A stretch of DNA of 64,000 nucleotides from positions 3,165,001 through 3,229,000 of the forward strand of contig NZ_CP048209.1 of NCBI RefSeq assembly GCF_010119935.1. Reading direction: 5' to 3'. Both the position numbers and the translations under genes were made by a program. Below, in pieces: positions 9,184-16,243 of this stretch (the stretch's first letter is position 1; each line of letters begins with the position of its first letter). A model generated the notes under the pieces. It saw only the letters and a list, made by a program, of their open reading frames with translations. It was not told where the DNA came from and did not search any database. The DNA is from Paenibacillus lycopersici. Lineage in GTDB: Bacteria > Bacillota > Bacilli > Paenibacillales > Paenibacillaceae.

Positions 9184-9755
9184 CAAAGCCGGCATATTCC
9201 CTCATCGCTTGGGGCATCGCGCTCAGTCTGATCGACATCCATATCGGATATTTCAGATTTGCCTTCATCGGCTACCTGCTGCTGATGCGGGGAGCCTATC
9301 GATTGGGGAAAACCAATCGTTATTACCGCATCGCGTTGGCGGGTTCGCTGCTGCAGGAGATTCTGGCCTGCGCCGCCGCGATGACGGGACTGCGCATGGA
9401 TTTGCCCTTGCTGAGCAACGAAGTCGTGACAGTGCCTGAGCTGCTTCGCATATCTGCATCGATCGTTGCCTTGCTGGTTACGATGTTCGGTCTTTGCTCC
9501 GGCATTCAGGCCGAAGCCGAGGCGAACGGAGCGCAGCCGCTCGTCCAATCCGCCCGTTCGACATGGATAGCGCTGCTCGCGATCAATGGCGCAAGCCTGT
9601 TCCTTCTGCCCTTCCTGATGAACGTCCTAAAGTCGGATGCGATCTGGTTCATGCTGCTTCTTGGGGCGGCCGGGTTCCTGGCGAGCGCACGGGTTCTCTT
9701 CCTGGTCCGCCAAGCGAGGCGATCGATACAGGCCGCCGATGTGACCAAACTGTGA
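9180..9755 (+). CDS. Polytopic membrane protein of unknown function
   Basis: A 191-residue protein with about five or six hydrophobic segments (roughly 6-38, 50-70, 92-112, 126-148, 154-176) and a basic C-terminus. No family recognised. It starts inside the stop of the preceding gene (ATGA at 9180), so the pair is probably made in fixed ratio and may form a membrane complex. The next gene, a FHA/winged-helix regulator, begins 111 bp later. Confidence 0.75.
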   Translation: MTKPAYSLIAWGIALSLIDIHIGYFRFAFIGYLLLMRGAYRLGKTNRYYRIALAGSLLQEILACAAAMTGLRMDLPLLSNEVVTVPELLRISASIVALLVTMFGLCSGIQAEAEANGAQPLVQSARSTWIALLAINGASLFLLPFLMNVLKSDAIWFMLLLGAAGFLASARVLFLVRQARRSIQAADVTKL

Positions 9756-9866
9756 GTAGGGTGTCAGTGCGAAGAGGTTTTAATCGGATTCGGTTTGGGT
9801 TACCATCATACATGGAGGCATTGGCCGATCCCGGCGGCGCCTTCCATTATGCTTGGAGGGACGAAT

Positions 9867-10580
9867 ATGGATAACTTTGCATGCTTGTATGTCATTCGCG
9901 GCGAGCCCTACCAGCCGGGCACTTGCATCAATCTGAACCTGAACGGCACGCTGATCGGCCGGCAATCCGTTCAATTACAGCCGGATTTGGCATTCTCGAA
10001 CCCCTTTATCTCCAGGCAGCATTTCATCATCCGAAGAGAGCAGGACAAGGCGGTGCTCTATGATCTCGGGAGCCGTCACGGCACGGAGATTAACGGCATA
10101 CGGCTAACGCCGCATACGCCTTATCCGCTGAACACGTTCGACATCATCAAGCTCGCCAAAGGGATGACGGTTCTCCATTTCTCCTATATGTTTGCGGAGC
10201 AGACGCTTGAGCTCGAACCGTTCAGCATCGCCAGGCAGCTGGAAAACCCGGATCAGCTCACGGTGAATTGGGAGAAGAGGGAATGCGTCGTGGAAGGCAA
10301 GCGGATCCCGATGTCGGAGAAAGAATATTTGCTGATTCGCGTGCTTCACGAGCATGAGAACCGGCTGGTGCCGCTTGAGGAAATCAAATCCCGCGTGTGG
10401 CCGGAACGGTCTCCGGGAGCGGGAGGCGTACCGGATGTGACGCTCGACGAATTGAACACCCTCATCTACCGGGTGCGCAAAAAATTCGGCAAGGACAGCT
10501 TTATGATCAGCGCGGTGCGCGGCAGCGGATACATGCTCGAAACGGAATCAAACTCAACGAAAGCAGGCGTACCGACATGA
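9867..10580 (+). CDS. FHA domain protein with C-terminal winged-helix DNA-binding domain
   Basis: A 237-residue protein. The FHA fold covers about residues 8-105, with the diagnostic GR (31-32), SRQH (about 49-52) and HGTEING (about 71-77) that bind phosphothreonine peptides. Residues about 145-232 match an OmpR-type winged helix (EKEYLLIRVLHE, VWPE, YRVRKKFG, SAVRGSGYML). There is no receiver domain; input is probably a Thr-phosphorylated partner. The start at 9867 is chosen because GGAGGG lies seven bases upstream; the frame stays open further upstream. The last bases overlap the MurA-like gene (ATGA at 10577), an intimate coupling that suggests control of that enzyme or of its own operon. 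Confidence 0.88.
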   Translation: MDNFACLYVIRGEPYQPGTCINLNLNGTLIGRQSVQLQPDLAFSNPFISRQHFIIRREQDKAVLYDLGSRHGTEINGIRLTPHTPYPLNTFDIIKLAKGMTVLHFSYMFAEQTLELEPFSIARQLENPDQLTVNWEKRECVVEGKRIPMSEKEYLLIRVLHEHENRLVPLEEIKSRVWPERSPGAGGVPDVTLDELNTLIYRVRKKFGKDSFMISAVRGSGYMLETESNSTKAGVPT

Positions 10581-11869
10581 AGGTCATCCAAGCGGAGTAT
10601 TCCGGGCAACTGAACGGAACCGTACATATACCGGGAGCGAAGAACAGCTCCCTTGCCGTGCTCGCCGCCGCGTGCCTGGCGGACGATCAAGTCACGCTGG
10701 AAGGCATCCCGTGCATTGACGATGTCCGCCTCGTAACGGAAATCTGCCGCGATATCGGCATGGAGGCGAGACAAACCGGCGGACAAGTCGTCCTCGACCC
10801 GCGATGGATACATAGCGCGGCCATCGACCCCGGCAAGGCTTCGGGCTATCGGGCGTCGTATTACTTCGCCGGCGCGCTGTTGTCCAAATTCGGCAGCGTC
10901 ACCATCGGCTTCCCGGGCGGGGACGATTTCGTGTCAAGGCCGTTCGATCAACATATCAAGGTATTCGAAGCGCTCGGAGCGAAGGTGCGGTTGTATCCGG
11001 AGTATTACAGCGTTCAGGCTGCCGAGCTGAAGGGCGCGGATATTTATTTCGACACCGTCACCTCGGGCGCGACGATGAACGCCATGCTGGCGGCCGTAAG
11101 GGCCAAAGGGCGCACGCAGCTGCATAACGCCGCAGTGGATCCCGAGGTCGTCGATACGGCGGCCTTCCTGAACAGGCTGGGAGCGCGGAGATACGGAGCG
11201 GGCACGAATACGATCCGCATCGAAGGCGTCGCCTATCTCAACGGGGGAACGCACACGATTATTCCGGACCGGCTGATCGCCGGAGCTTTCCTGATGGCCG
11301 CCGGACTGAACGGCGGGCAAGTTACGGTGATGGATGTCATCCCCGAGCATCTAACCGCCTGCCTTTCCAAGCTGGAGGAGATCGGGCTGCAGCTGCACCG
11401 CGGCGAGAATCGCATTACGGCTTACGGCACGGGCAAGCTGAAGGCCACACGGATTCGCGCAGGCATGTATCCGAGCTTCGCCACCGATTTGCAGCAGCCG
11501 ATGACCGCGCTTCTGCTGCAAGCCAAGGGCAGAAGCATCGTCGCCGACCGCGTCTATCCGAAGCGGTTCGCTCATGTCCCGCAGCTTCGCCGGCTCGGCG
11601 CGGAGATCGAGCAGCGGCAAGAAGTCGCCCATATCCGCGGCGGACGTCCGCTCCGCGGCGGCTGGGTGCATGCGACGGATGTGCGCGCCGGCACCTGCTT
11701 GCTGCTGGCCGGATTAGCTGCCGAGGGCAGCACCTGCATAACAGGCGTCGATCATATCGAACGCGGTTACGAGGACATCATCGGCAGCTTCCGCTCCATC
11801 GGAGCCAAGCTCTCCTTGAGGGAGCTGGATGAGGGCGAGCTGTCCGACCGGATTCACATGCACAGGTAA
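10577..11869 (+). CDS. MurA-like enolpyruvyl transferase with Asp in place of the catalytic Cys
   Basis: A 430-residue protein aligned by eye with UDP-GlcNAc 1-carboxyvinyltransferase along its full length: K22-N23 in GAKNSS, D304 in the FATD motif (family FPTD), R331-type RFAHVPQLRRLGA, R370 in DVRAGTCLLLAGLAAEG, and the C-terminal HIERGYEDI. In the PEP-binding loop, where MurA has GGC, this protein has GGD (D116), and the following bases read DFVSRP instead of xIGxRP. A Cys to Asp exchange at this site keeps activity but gives fosfomycin insensitivity in M. tuberculosis and Chlamydia MurA (established). It is probably a paralog, since Firmicutes carry housekeeping copies elsewhere. It overlaps the FHA-regulator gene. 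Confidence 0.88.
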   Translation: MKVIQAEYSGQLNGTVHIPGAKNSSLAVLAAACLADDQVTLEGIPCIDDVRLVTEICRDIGMEARQTGGQVVLDPRWIHSAAIDPGKASGYRASYYFAGALLSKFGSVTIGFPGGDDFVSRPFDQHIKVFEALGAKVRLYPEYYSVQAAELKGADIYFDTVTSGATMNAMLAAVRAKGRTQLHNAAVDPEVVDTAAFLNRLGARRYGAGTNTIRIEGVAYLNGGTHTIIPDRLIAGAFLMAAGLNGGQVTVMDVIPEHLTACLSKLEEIGLQLHRGENRITAYGTGKLKATRIRAGMYPSFATDLQQPMTALLLQAKGRSIVADRVYPKRFAHVPQLRRLGAEIEQRQEVAHIRGGRPLRGGWVHATDVRAGTCLLLAGLAAEGSTCITGVDHIERGYEDIIGSFRSIGAKLSLRELDEGELSDRIHMHR

Positions 11870-11893
11870 TTCAGCGCAAAGGGAGGCGATGAA

Positions 11894-12388
11894 GTGGCTG
11901 TACGATTTCCGACGCATATCGTGTCCGCAGGCGGAATCGTGGAAGACGGACAAGGCAATATCCTAATCGTCAGGACGCATAACGACGGCTGGGTATGCCC
12001 GGGCGGACAGGTGGAAACGGGCGAGAATCCGATGGACGCCGTGGTTCGGGAAATCAAAGAGGAAAGCGGCATCGACGCCGAGGTTTGCAGCCTTATCGGC
12101 GTCTACTCGAATACGGGGACGTTCCTTTGGCATGACGGCGTGACCGTCGTGCCGACGCAAGTGATTTTCGAATTCGTCTGCAGCCCCGTCGGCGGGGAGC
12201 TGGCCGTCTCGGAGGAAACGTCCGACAGCCGTTGGGTGGCGAAGGAGCGCGTCCTTGATTTCATTACGCATCCGGCGATTCGGGCCCGGTACCAGGCGTA
12301 TTTGGATGATAACGGCACGGTGAATTACATGGACTATGTCACGCATCCGGAGTTCGTCATCAAGCATCGGACCTCGCTTACGAAGTAG
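11894..12388 (+). CDS. Nudix hydrolase
   Basis: A 164-residue protein containing the complete Nudix box GX5EX7REUXEEXGU (GQVETGENPMDAVVREIKEE, then SGI) at about residues 37-60, which coordinates metal for cleavage of nucleoside-diphosphate-X bonds. A GTG start at 11894 follows GGGAGG by seven bases; the nearby ATG at 11889 is out of frame. It begins 24 bp after the MurA-like gene, so the same transcript is likely. A UDP-sugar or oxidised nucleotide could be the substrate, but nothing in the sequence decides this. Confidence 0.88.
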   Translation: MAVRFPTHIVSAGGIVEDGQGNILIVRTHNDGWVCPGGQVETGENPMDAVVREIKEESGIDAEVCSLIGVYSNTGTFLWHDGVTVVPTQVIFEFVCSPVGGELAVSEETSDSRWVAKERVLDFITHPAIRARYQAYLDDNGTVNYMDYVTHPEFVIKHRTSLTK

Positions 12389-12494
12389 ACGGAACGCAGA
12401 AGACGGTTCGCATAACGGAACGACGCAGCCAAGCCACATATATCGCGGCTTCAGGCTGGCTGTCGGGAAAGTTCGCCGCCGCCTAGCCGCATGT

Positions 12495-12885
12495 TTGGAA
12501 AGGAAAGGAAAGGATCCACCTCCAGGACTCGCGGACAGAGGTTCCGCTATTTTGGCGAAATCGGGCTTTTAGAGGGAGCGCACGGATACAGGATCCGTTA
12601 ATGTCCCCGAATGACATCGAAAACAGGCTAATCAGCCGATATAGCGGATCTCCTGTCCGCGAGCACGCGGAAAAACGTAATATAGAAGCGGATAACGGAT
12701 CTCCTGTCCGCTTCCTTGCATCGGCGCACGCACCGCGAACCAGCCGTCATGAAGCCGGCTGGTTCGACACGGTCACGGCAGTCCCCGCCATGCCGGCCAA
12801 GCGCCGACAGGAATTGTTCTTGCTCCGAGGCGTTCAGGGCGCGGTTTGCCGCGAGCCTGCTCGAAGCAACGTGTCGTTCTCTACA
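12495..12885. repeat. Dispersed intergenic repeat, copy 1 (about 390 bp)
   Basis: The stretch from GAAAGGAAAGG to the GAGCCTGCTCGAAGCA block is closely similar, in the same order and orientation, to 25185-25560. Each copy carries GGACAGAGGTTCCG once and GGATCTCCTGTCC-like motifs twice, plus AGGATCCGTTAATG. Short frames within it (for example 12601-12891) have no ribosome binding site and only reflect the repeat. The rest of the 700-bp gap between the Nudix gene and the DUF1992 gene shows nothing else clear, apart from GAAGCCGCAGACATTGCGGCTTTTTCG (split here as GCCGCA...TGCGGC plus T run, 12893-12916), a likely terminator. Confidence 0.8.
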
Positions 12886-13092
12886 ATCTGAAGCCGCAGA
12901 CATTGCGGCTTTTTCGTTTATTCGTTATGAATTCATGGAATCTTCAAAGGTTGCCCGTTCCCGCCATGGATGTTTCGATATACTGAAAGTAATGACAGTT
13001 TTATACAGTTACAAATGCAGTTACAGATACGGTTGCCTCAAGACCAGACATGCAGCTCGATGGATCGATTAATCGGAACAGGCGGTGAGGAT

Positions 13093-13614
13093 ATGTTCTG
13101 GAGCTCGAAGAAACAGAAAAGCAACAAGACGAAACGGACGGATGCAAGCGAAACGCCCCAAGGCGCAGCGACAAATGACAGCGCTGACATGGAAGCGGGA
13201 ACCGAGCTCGAACGCTGCGATTCGCAAGAGGGCGCGAGACAATACTGGAATGCCGGGATGTCGGTTGACGATTGGGTCAGCGAGATGTTCAAGGAAGAAT
13301 GGAAGCGAGGCGCGTTCGACGATCTGGCAGGCAAAGGCAAACCAATCGAAGTGCCGTCGGGCGATGTCACGAACAGCATGCTCAAACAAGCGAATTTCCT
13401 GCCGAGCTGGCTGACGCTGCAGCATGAAATCAGAGACAAGCTCCGGCAATGGATCCTGCGGCTCGACAACGACGGCGGCACTGCGATGGATCGGGAGCTG
13501 GCCGAGATCAACGCGATGATTGGCAAGTACAATGGCACGGTTCCTCATCATGCCTTGCAGAAGTTAACGATTACGAAAGAAAACGCGAAACGGCAGCTCG
13601 GACAGTGGGAGTAG
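13093..13614 (+). CDS. DUF1992 (DnaJ subfamily C member 28-like) protein
   Basis: A 173-residue soluble protein. A lysine-rich N-terminus (about 1-45) is followed by the DUF1992 domain (about 60-150) with the signature block FDDLAGKGKPIEVP and NFLPSWLTLQHEIRDKL. Members occur widely in bacilli and eukaryotes; function is unknown. The start at 13093 is set by GGTGAGG just upstream, though the spacing is short; an in-frame ATG at 13060 has no ribosome binding site. A terminator follows at once, so the gene is probably monocistronic. Confidence 0.85.
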   Translation: MFWSSKKQKSNKTKRTDASETPQGAATNDSADMEAGTELERCDSQEGARQYWNAGMSVDDWVSEMFKEEWKRGAFDDLAGKGKPIEVPSGDVTNSMLKQANFLPSWLTLQHEIRDKLRQWILRLDNDGGTAMDRELAEINAMIGKYNGTVPHHALQKLTITKENAKRQLGQWE

Positions 13615-13655
13615 CACGTCTTGATATAGAACATGGATAATAGAAGTGACAGATA

Positions 13656-13686
13656 ACGGCGGCCGGCATGAGGGCTGCCGTTTTTT
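13656..13686 (+). terminator. Intrinsic terminator after the DUF1992 gene
   Basis: ACGGCGGCC pairs with GGCTGCCGT (one G-T wobble), followed by six T. Confidence 0.85.
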
Positions 13687-13739
13687 GCGCTGGCGGCCCG
13701 CAAGATCAGCGGCAGGAATGATACAAAGTGTATGATTAC

Positions 13740-13793
13740 CCGGTAAACATCTGATGATTACCGGATGTAAAGGCTTACAAGCTGCGCTATGAT
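13740..13793 (+). promoter_or_regulatory. Promoter-region block with cre-like site, shared with the GH16 gene
   Basis: From CCGGTAAA at 13740 the sequence matches 51687-51741, upstream of the GH16 gene, over about 55 bp with small gaps (shared CCGGTAAA, GATGATT, ATGTAAA, TTAyAAG, TAyGATGG). It contains TGTAAAGGCTTACA (13766-13779), a perfect inverted repeat that resembles the CcpA cre consensus except for one central base, and a -10-like TATGAT at 13788-13793. CCGGTAA/TTACCGG (13740-13764) forms a second inverted repeat. Confidence 0.6.
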
Positions 13794-13939
13794 GGGAATG
13801 ACGGGCACTGCCGGACGACCGCCGTCGATAAGCTTGGAGGGAGGGAAGCACGCCGCATCCGCATTCATAGCATCGACCATGCCTAGATACGACAATTCGC
13901 GCAGGCAAATCGATTATTAGGGGAGCGAGAACAGTAGGG

Positions 13940-15619
13940 ATGACGAATTATGGACGATATTTCAAGAAAACGATGCTCGCGCTGTTAAGCGCGACGCTGT
14001 TGGCTTCGGTATTCGCCTCGGGCGCTTTCGCCGCAGGGGATAGCGGCGGCGTAACGGACATCGATTTGACCCATGCCACCGCCTCGGCATCCAGCGAAAC
14101 CGGCGGCGGCTGGGACGAAGGGCCGGCCAATGCCATTGACGGCAACACCTATACCAAATGGGCGTCCAGCCCTTCGCAAGACATGCCGCAATCGCTCGTC
14201 ATCGACCTGGGCGCGGCGTATGCCGGCGTTTCGGAGGTTCGCTATTTCCTGGGCGAATATGAATGGACCGGACGGATCACGAGCCACGAAATTTGGGTCA
14301 GCACCGACAACGCGAACTGGACGAAGACTTACGAGGGCGTATGGCCGAACGTTCCGGGGCAGTGGCGCACGGACGATTTTGCTCCCGTAACGGCACGCTA
14401 CGTGAAGCTCGTCGCTACCGCCGCCGGACAAAATGAAACCGAACCGGCCGCGCGCGCATCCGCCACGGAAATCCGGATCGCTTACTCATCCGTGCCGACG
14501 GAGCCGGCCGTACTGACGGGCAGCCTGACGGCGCCTTCTGCCGCCGCGCCCGGTCAGGCGATCGACGCCGCCATCGCCGTGTCCGGCGTGAGCCAGGCGT
14601 ACGCGGTCGGCGACCTTGTCGTCGATTACGATCCGTCGCGTCTGGAATTCGCCACGACGACGGACGACAAAGGCAGCTTGATCCTTGCCGGGGACGCGTA
14701 TACGTCGCCGCGCAGCGGCATCGTCGTCATCGGCAGCGCCGTCAAGCCGGCAGTTGGCCAAATTCGCCTGCTGCTGGCCCGGACCGGCAGCCAGGGCATA
14801 TCGACCGACGGCGCGCTCTTGCAGCTGCACGGCAAGGTGAAGGAGACGGCGACGGCCGGTTCGGCTGCGCTTTCCGTGGCGTCCTTGTCGCTGACGCAAG
14901 AGGACGTGACAGTGACGGCCGACGTAACGAGCGCTTCCGTAAGCATCGCCGTCAGCATCGACGGCAGCGCGCTCGGCGCGGCGATCGAAGCCGCTCAAGC
15001 GAAGCATGACGCGGCGGTCGAGGGCACCGGGATCGGCCAATACATCGCTGGAGCGAAGGCGGCGCTGCAGGACGCGATCGACAGCGCATCGGCCGTGCTC
15101 CATAACGCGTCCGCGACGCAGCAGCAAATCAACGATGCCGCAGCGGCGCTCGCGGCGGCGGTGAGCGATTTCGACGCGAAGGTCATCACCGCGCCGGCCA
15201 ACAAGTCCGAGTTGGCCGCAGCGATCAGCGCCGCGCAAGCCAAACACGACGCTTCCGTCGAAGGCGCGAAGATCGGTACGTACGCAGCCGGCTCGAAATC
15301 CGCGCTGCAAGCCGCGATCGATGCCGCGAACGTCGTCTATGCAAGCGCCAAGCCTTCGCAAGCGCAGGTCAATCAGGCGACCGGTACCTTGAACGCGGCG
15401 CTGCAGACGTTCCTGACGAAGCTGATTACGCTTGTTCCGGGAGAGACGAGCGTGACCATCCAGGATCTCATGCTGCTCATCAAGCACTTCGGCATTACAT
15501 CGTCGGACGAAGACTGGTCCGCGGTCGCGGCCGCCGATATGTTCGACAATGGCGAAATCACCATTCAATCGCTTGCCGCGGTAGCTCGTCTCATCCTGGA
15601 CGACTGGCTCGCGCAGTAA
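13940..15619 (+). CDS. Secreted modular protein: F5/8C, cohesin-like, two FIVAR, dockerin-like
   Basis: A 559-residue exported protein. A signal peptide (cleavage near AFA-AGD, about residue 32) is followed by an F5/8 type C (discoidin, CBM32-like) domain at about 42-182, a cohesin-like beta domain at about 192-340 (VGDLVVDYDPSRLEF), two FIVAR helical repeats at about 343-418 and 424-497 (each LxAAIxAAQAKHDA...), and a dockerin-like C-terminus at about 503-556 with two EF-hand-like segments. No catalytic domain is present. The F5/8C domain is closely similar to that of the GH16 protein at 51842-53662. It probably binds polysaccharide at the cell surface; cohesin and dockerin modules suggest it joins other proteins. 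The start is not well supported: AGTAGGG is only one base from the ATG. Confidence 0.85.
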   Translation: MTNYGRYFKKTMLALLSATLLASVFASGAFAAGDSGGVTDIDLTHATASASSETGGGWDEGPANAIDGNTYTKWASSPSQDMPQSLVIDLGAAYAGVSEVRYFLGEYEWTGRITSHEIWVSTDNANWTKTYEGVWPNVPGQWRTDDFAPVTARYVKLVATAAGQNETEPAARASATEIRIAYSSVPTEPAVLTGSLTAPSAAAPGQAIDAAIAVSGVSQAYAVGDLVVDYDPSRLEFATTTDDKGSLILAGDAYTSPRSGIVVIGSAVKPAVGQIRLLLARTGSQGISTDGALLQLHGKVKETATAGSAALSVASLSLTQEDVTVTADVTSASVSIAVSIDGSALGAAIEAAQAKHDAAVEGTGIGQYIAGAKAALQDAIDSASAVLHNASATQQQINDAAAALAAAVSDFDAKVITAPANKSELAAAISAAQAKHDASVEGAKIGTYAAGSKSALQAAIDAANVVYASAKPSQAQVNQATGTLNAALQTFLTKLITLVPGETSVTIQDLMLLIKHFGITSSDEDWSAVAAADMFDNGEITIQSLAAVARLILDDWLAQ

Positions 15620-15655
15620 GATTCGGAGACGCAAGCTATCAATAGGTTTCATAAG

Positions 15656-15684
15656 AAACGGCAGCCGGCCTCAGGCTGCCGTTT
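15656..15684 (+). terminator. Hairpin after the modular secreted protein gene
   Basis: AAACGGCAGCC and GGCTGCCGTTT form an 11-bp stem with a 7-base loop. Only a short T stretch follows, so it is a weaker terminator. Confidence 0.65.
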
Positions 15685-15744
15685 GGTAATGTACCGGCAC
15701 GATGGGGAGGAGGAAGCGGGTTTGGCGGAAGTTTTATAAATGCC

Positions 15745-15774
15745 GAATAAAATGGTTCGGACCGGAGGATAGTA
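15745..15774 (+). promoter_or_regulatory. Sigma-G-like promoter of the SASP gene
   Basis: GAATA (15745-15749) fits the sigma-G -35 pattern and, after 18 bp, GATAGTA (15768-15774) fits the -10 pattern CATnnTA except for its first base. The position, 30 bp before the SASP start, agrees with forespore expression. Confidence 0.65.
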
Positions 15775-15803
15775 ATTTATATCCCATCTAGGAGGTAAAT
15801 GAC

Positions 15804-16013
15804 ATGGCAAACAACAATACACTACTGGTTCCGCAAGCATCGCAGGCACTGGATCAGTTGAAGTTCGAAGTCGCTCAAGAGCTCGGCATTCAGCTTTCTC
15901 CCGACGGCTACAACGGTAATTTATCGACCTATCAAGCAGGCAAGATCGGCGGCTCGATTACGCGCCGTCTCGTTCAAATCGCGGAGCAAAGCCTCGGCGG
16001 CGGCATGCATTAA
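15804..16013 (+). CDS. Alpha/beta-type small acid-soluble spore protein
   Basis: A 69-residue protein of the size and sequence usual for the family, with the two signatures KFEVAQELGI (about 20-29) and GSITRRLVQIAEQSL (about 50-64). These proteins coat DNA in the forespore core and protect it from UV and heat; they are degraded by the Gpr protease at germination, and the VAQELGI segment matches the known cleavage region. An ideal AGGAGG lies eight bases before the ATG. The gene stands alone between two terminators. Confidence 0.97.
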   Translation: MANNNTLLVPQASQALDQLKFEVAQELGIQLSPDGYNGNLSTYQAGKIGGSITRRLVQIAEQSLGGGMH

Positions 16014-16070
16014 CGGTTCGCACACATAACAGCCTCTCTTTCGAGGACATCGGGAGAGCACGCGCATCGG

Positions 16071-16105
16071 GAGCAAGCGCTCATCTATGAGGGCTTGCTC
16101 CTTTT
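16071..16105 (+). terminator. Intrinsic terminator of the SASP gene
   Basis: GAGCAAGC pairs with GCTTGCTC and is followed by CTTTT. Confidence 0.75.
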
Positions 16106-16177
16106 GCGCGCGTCGCGGAATGAAGCGCGCAAGCTTCAAGAAGCGAGCCTCGCAGCGGGCGAATCCATAAGGACGCG

Positions 16178-16214
16178 ACAAGGCGATGAAGGAGCTGCTC
16201 CTTCATCGCCTTGT
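16178..16214. terminator. Perfect 17-bp hairpin at the end of the aldehyde dehydrogenase gene
   Basis: ACAAGGCGATGAAGGAG and its exact complement flank a 3-base loop. No T run follows on either strand; it lies 30 bp past the stop of the minus-strand dehydrogenase and probably marks the end of convergent transcripts. Confidence 0.55.
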
Positions 16215-16243
16215 TATGCTCCGCTATCGCCTTAGGGTCCGCT

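Noticed and set aside
12601..12891. Small frame at 12601 and its counterpart at 25282
   Set aside because: They are translations of the dispersed repeat; the shared protein sequence only mirrors DNA similarity, and no Shine-Dalgarno is present.
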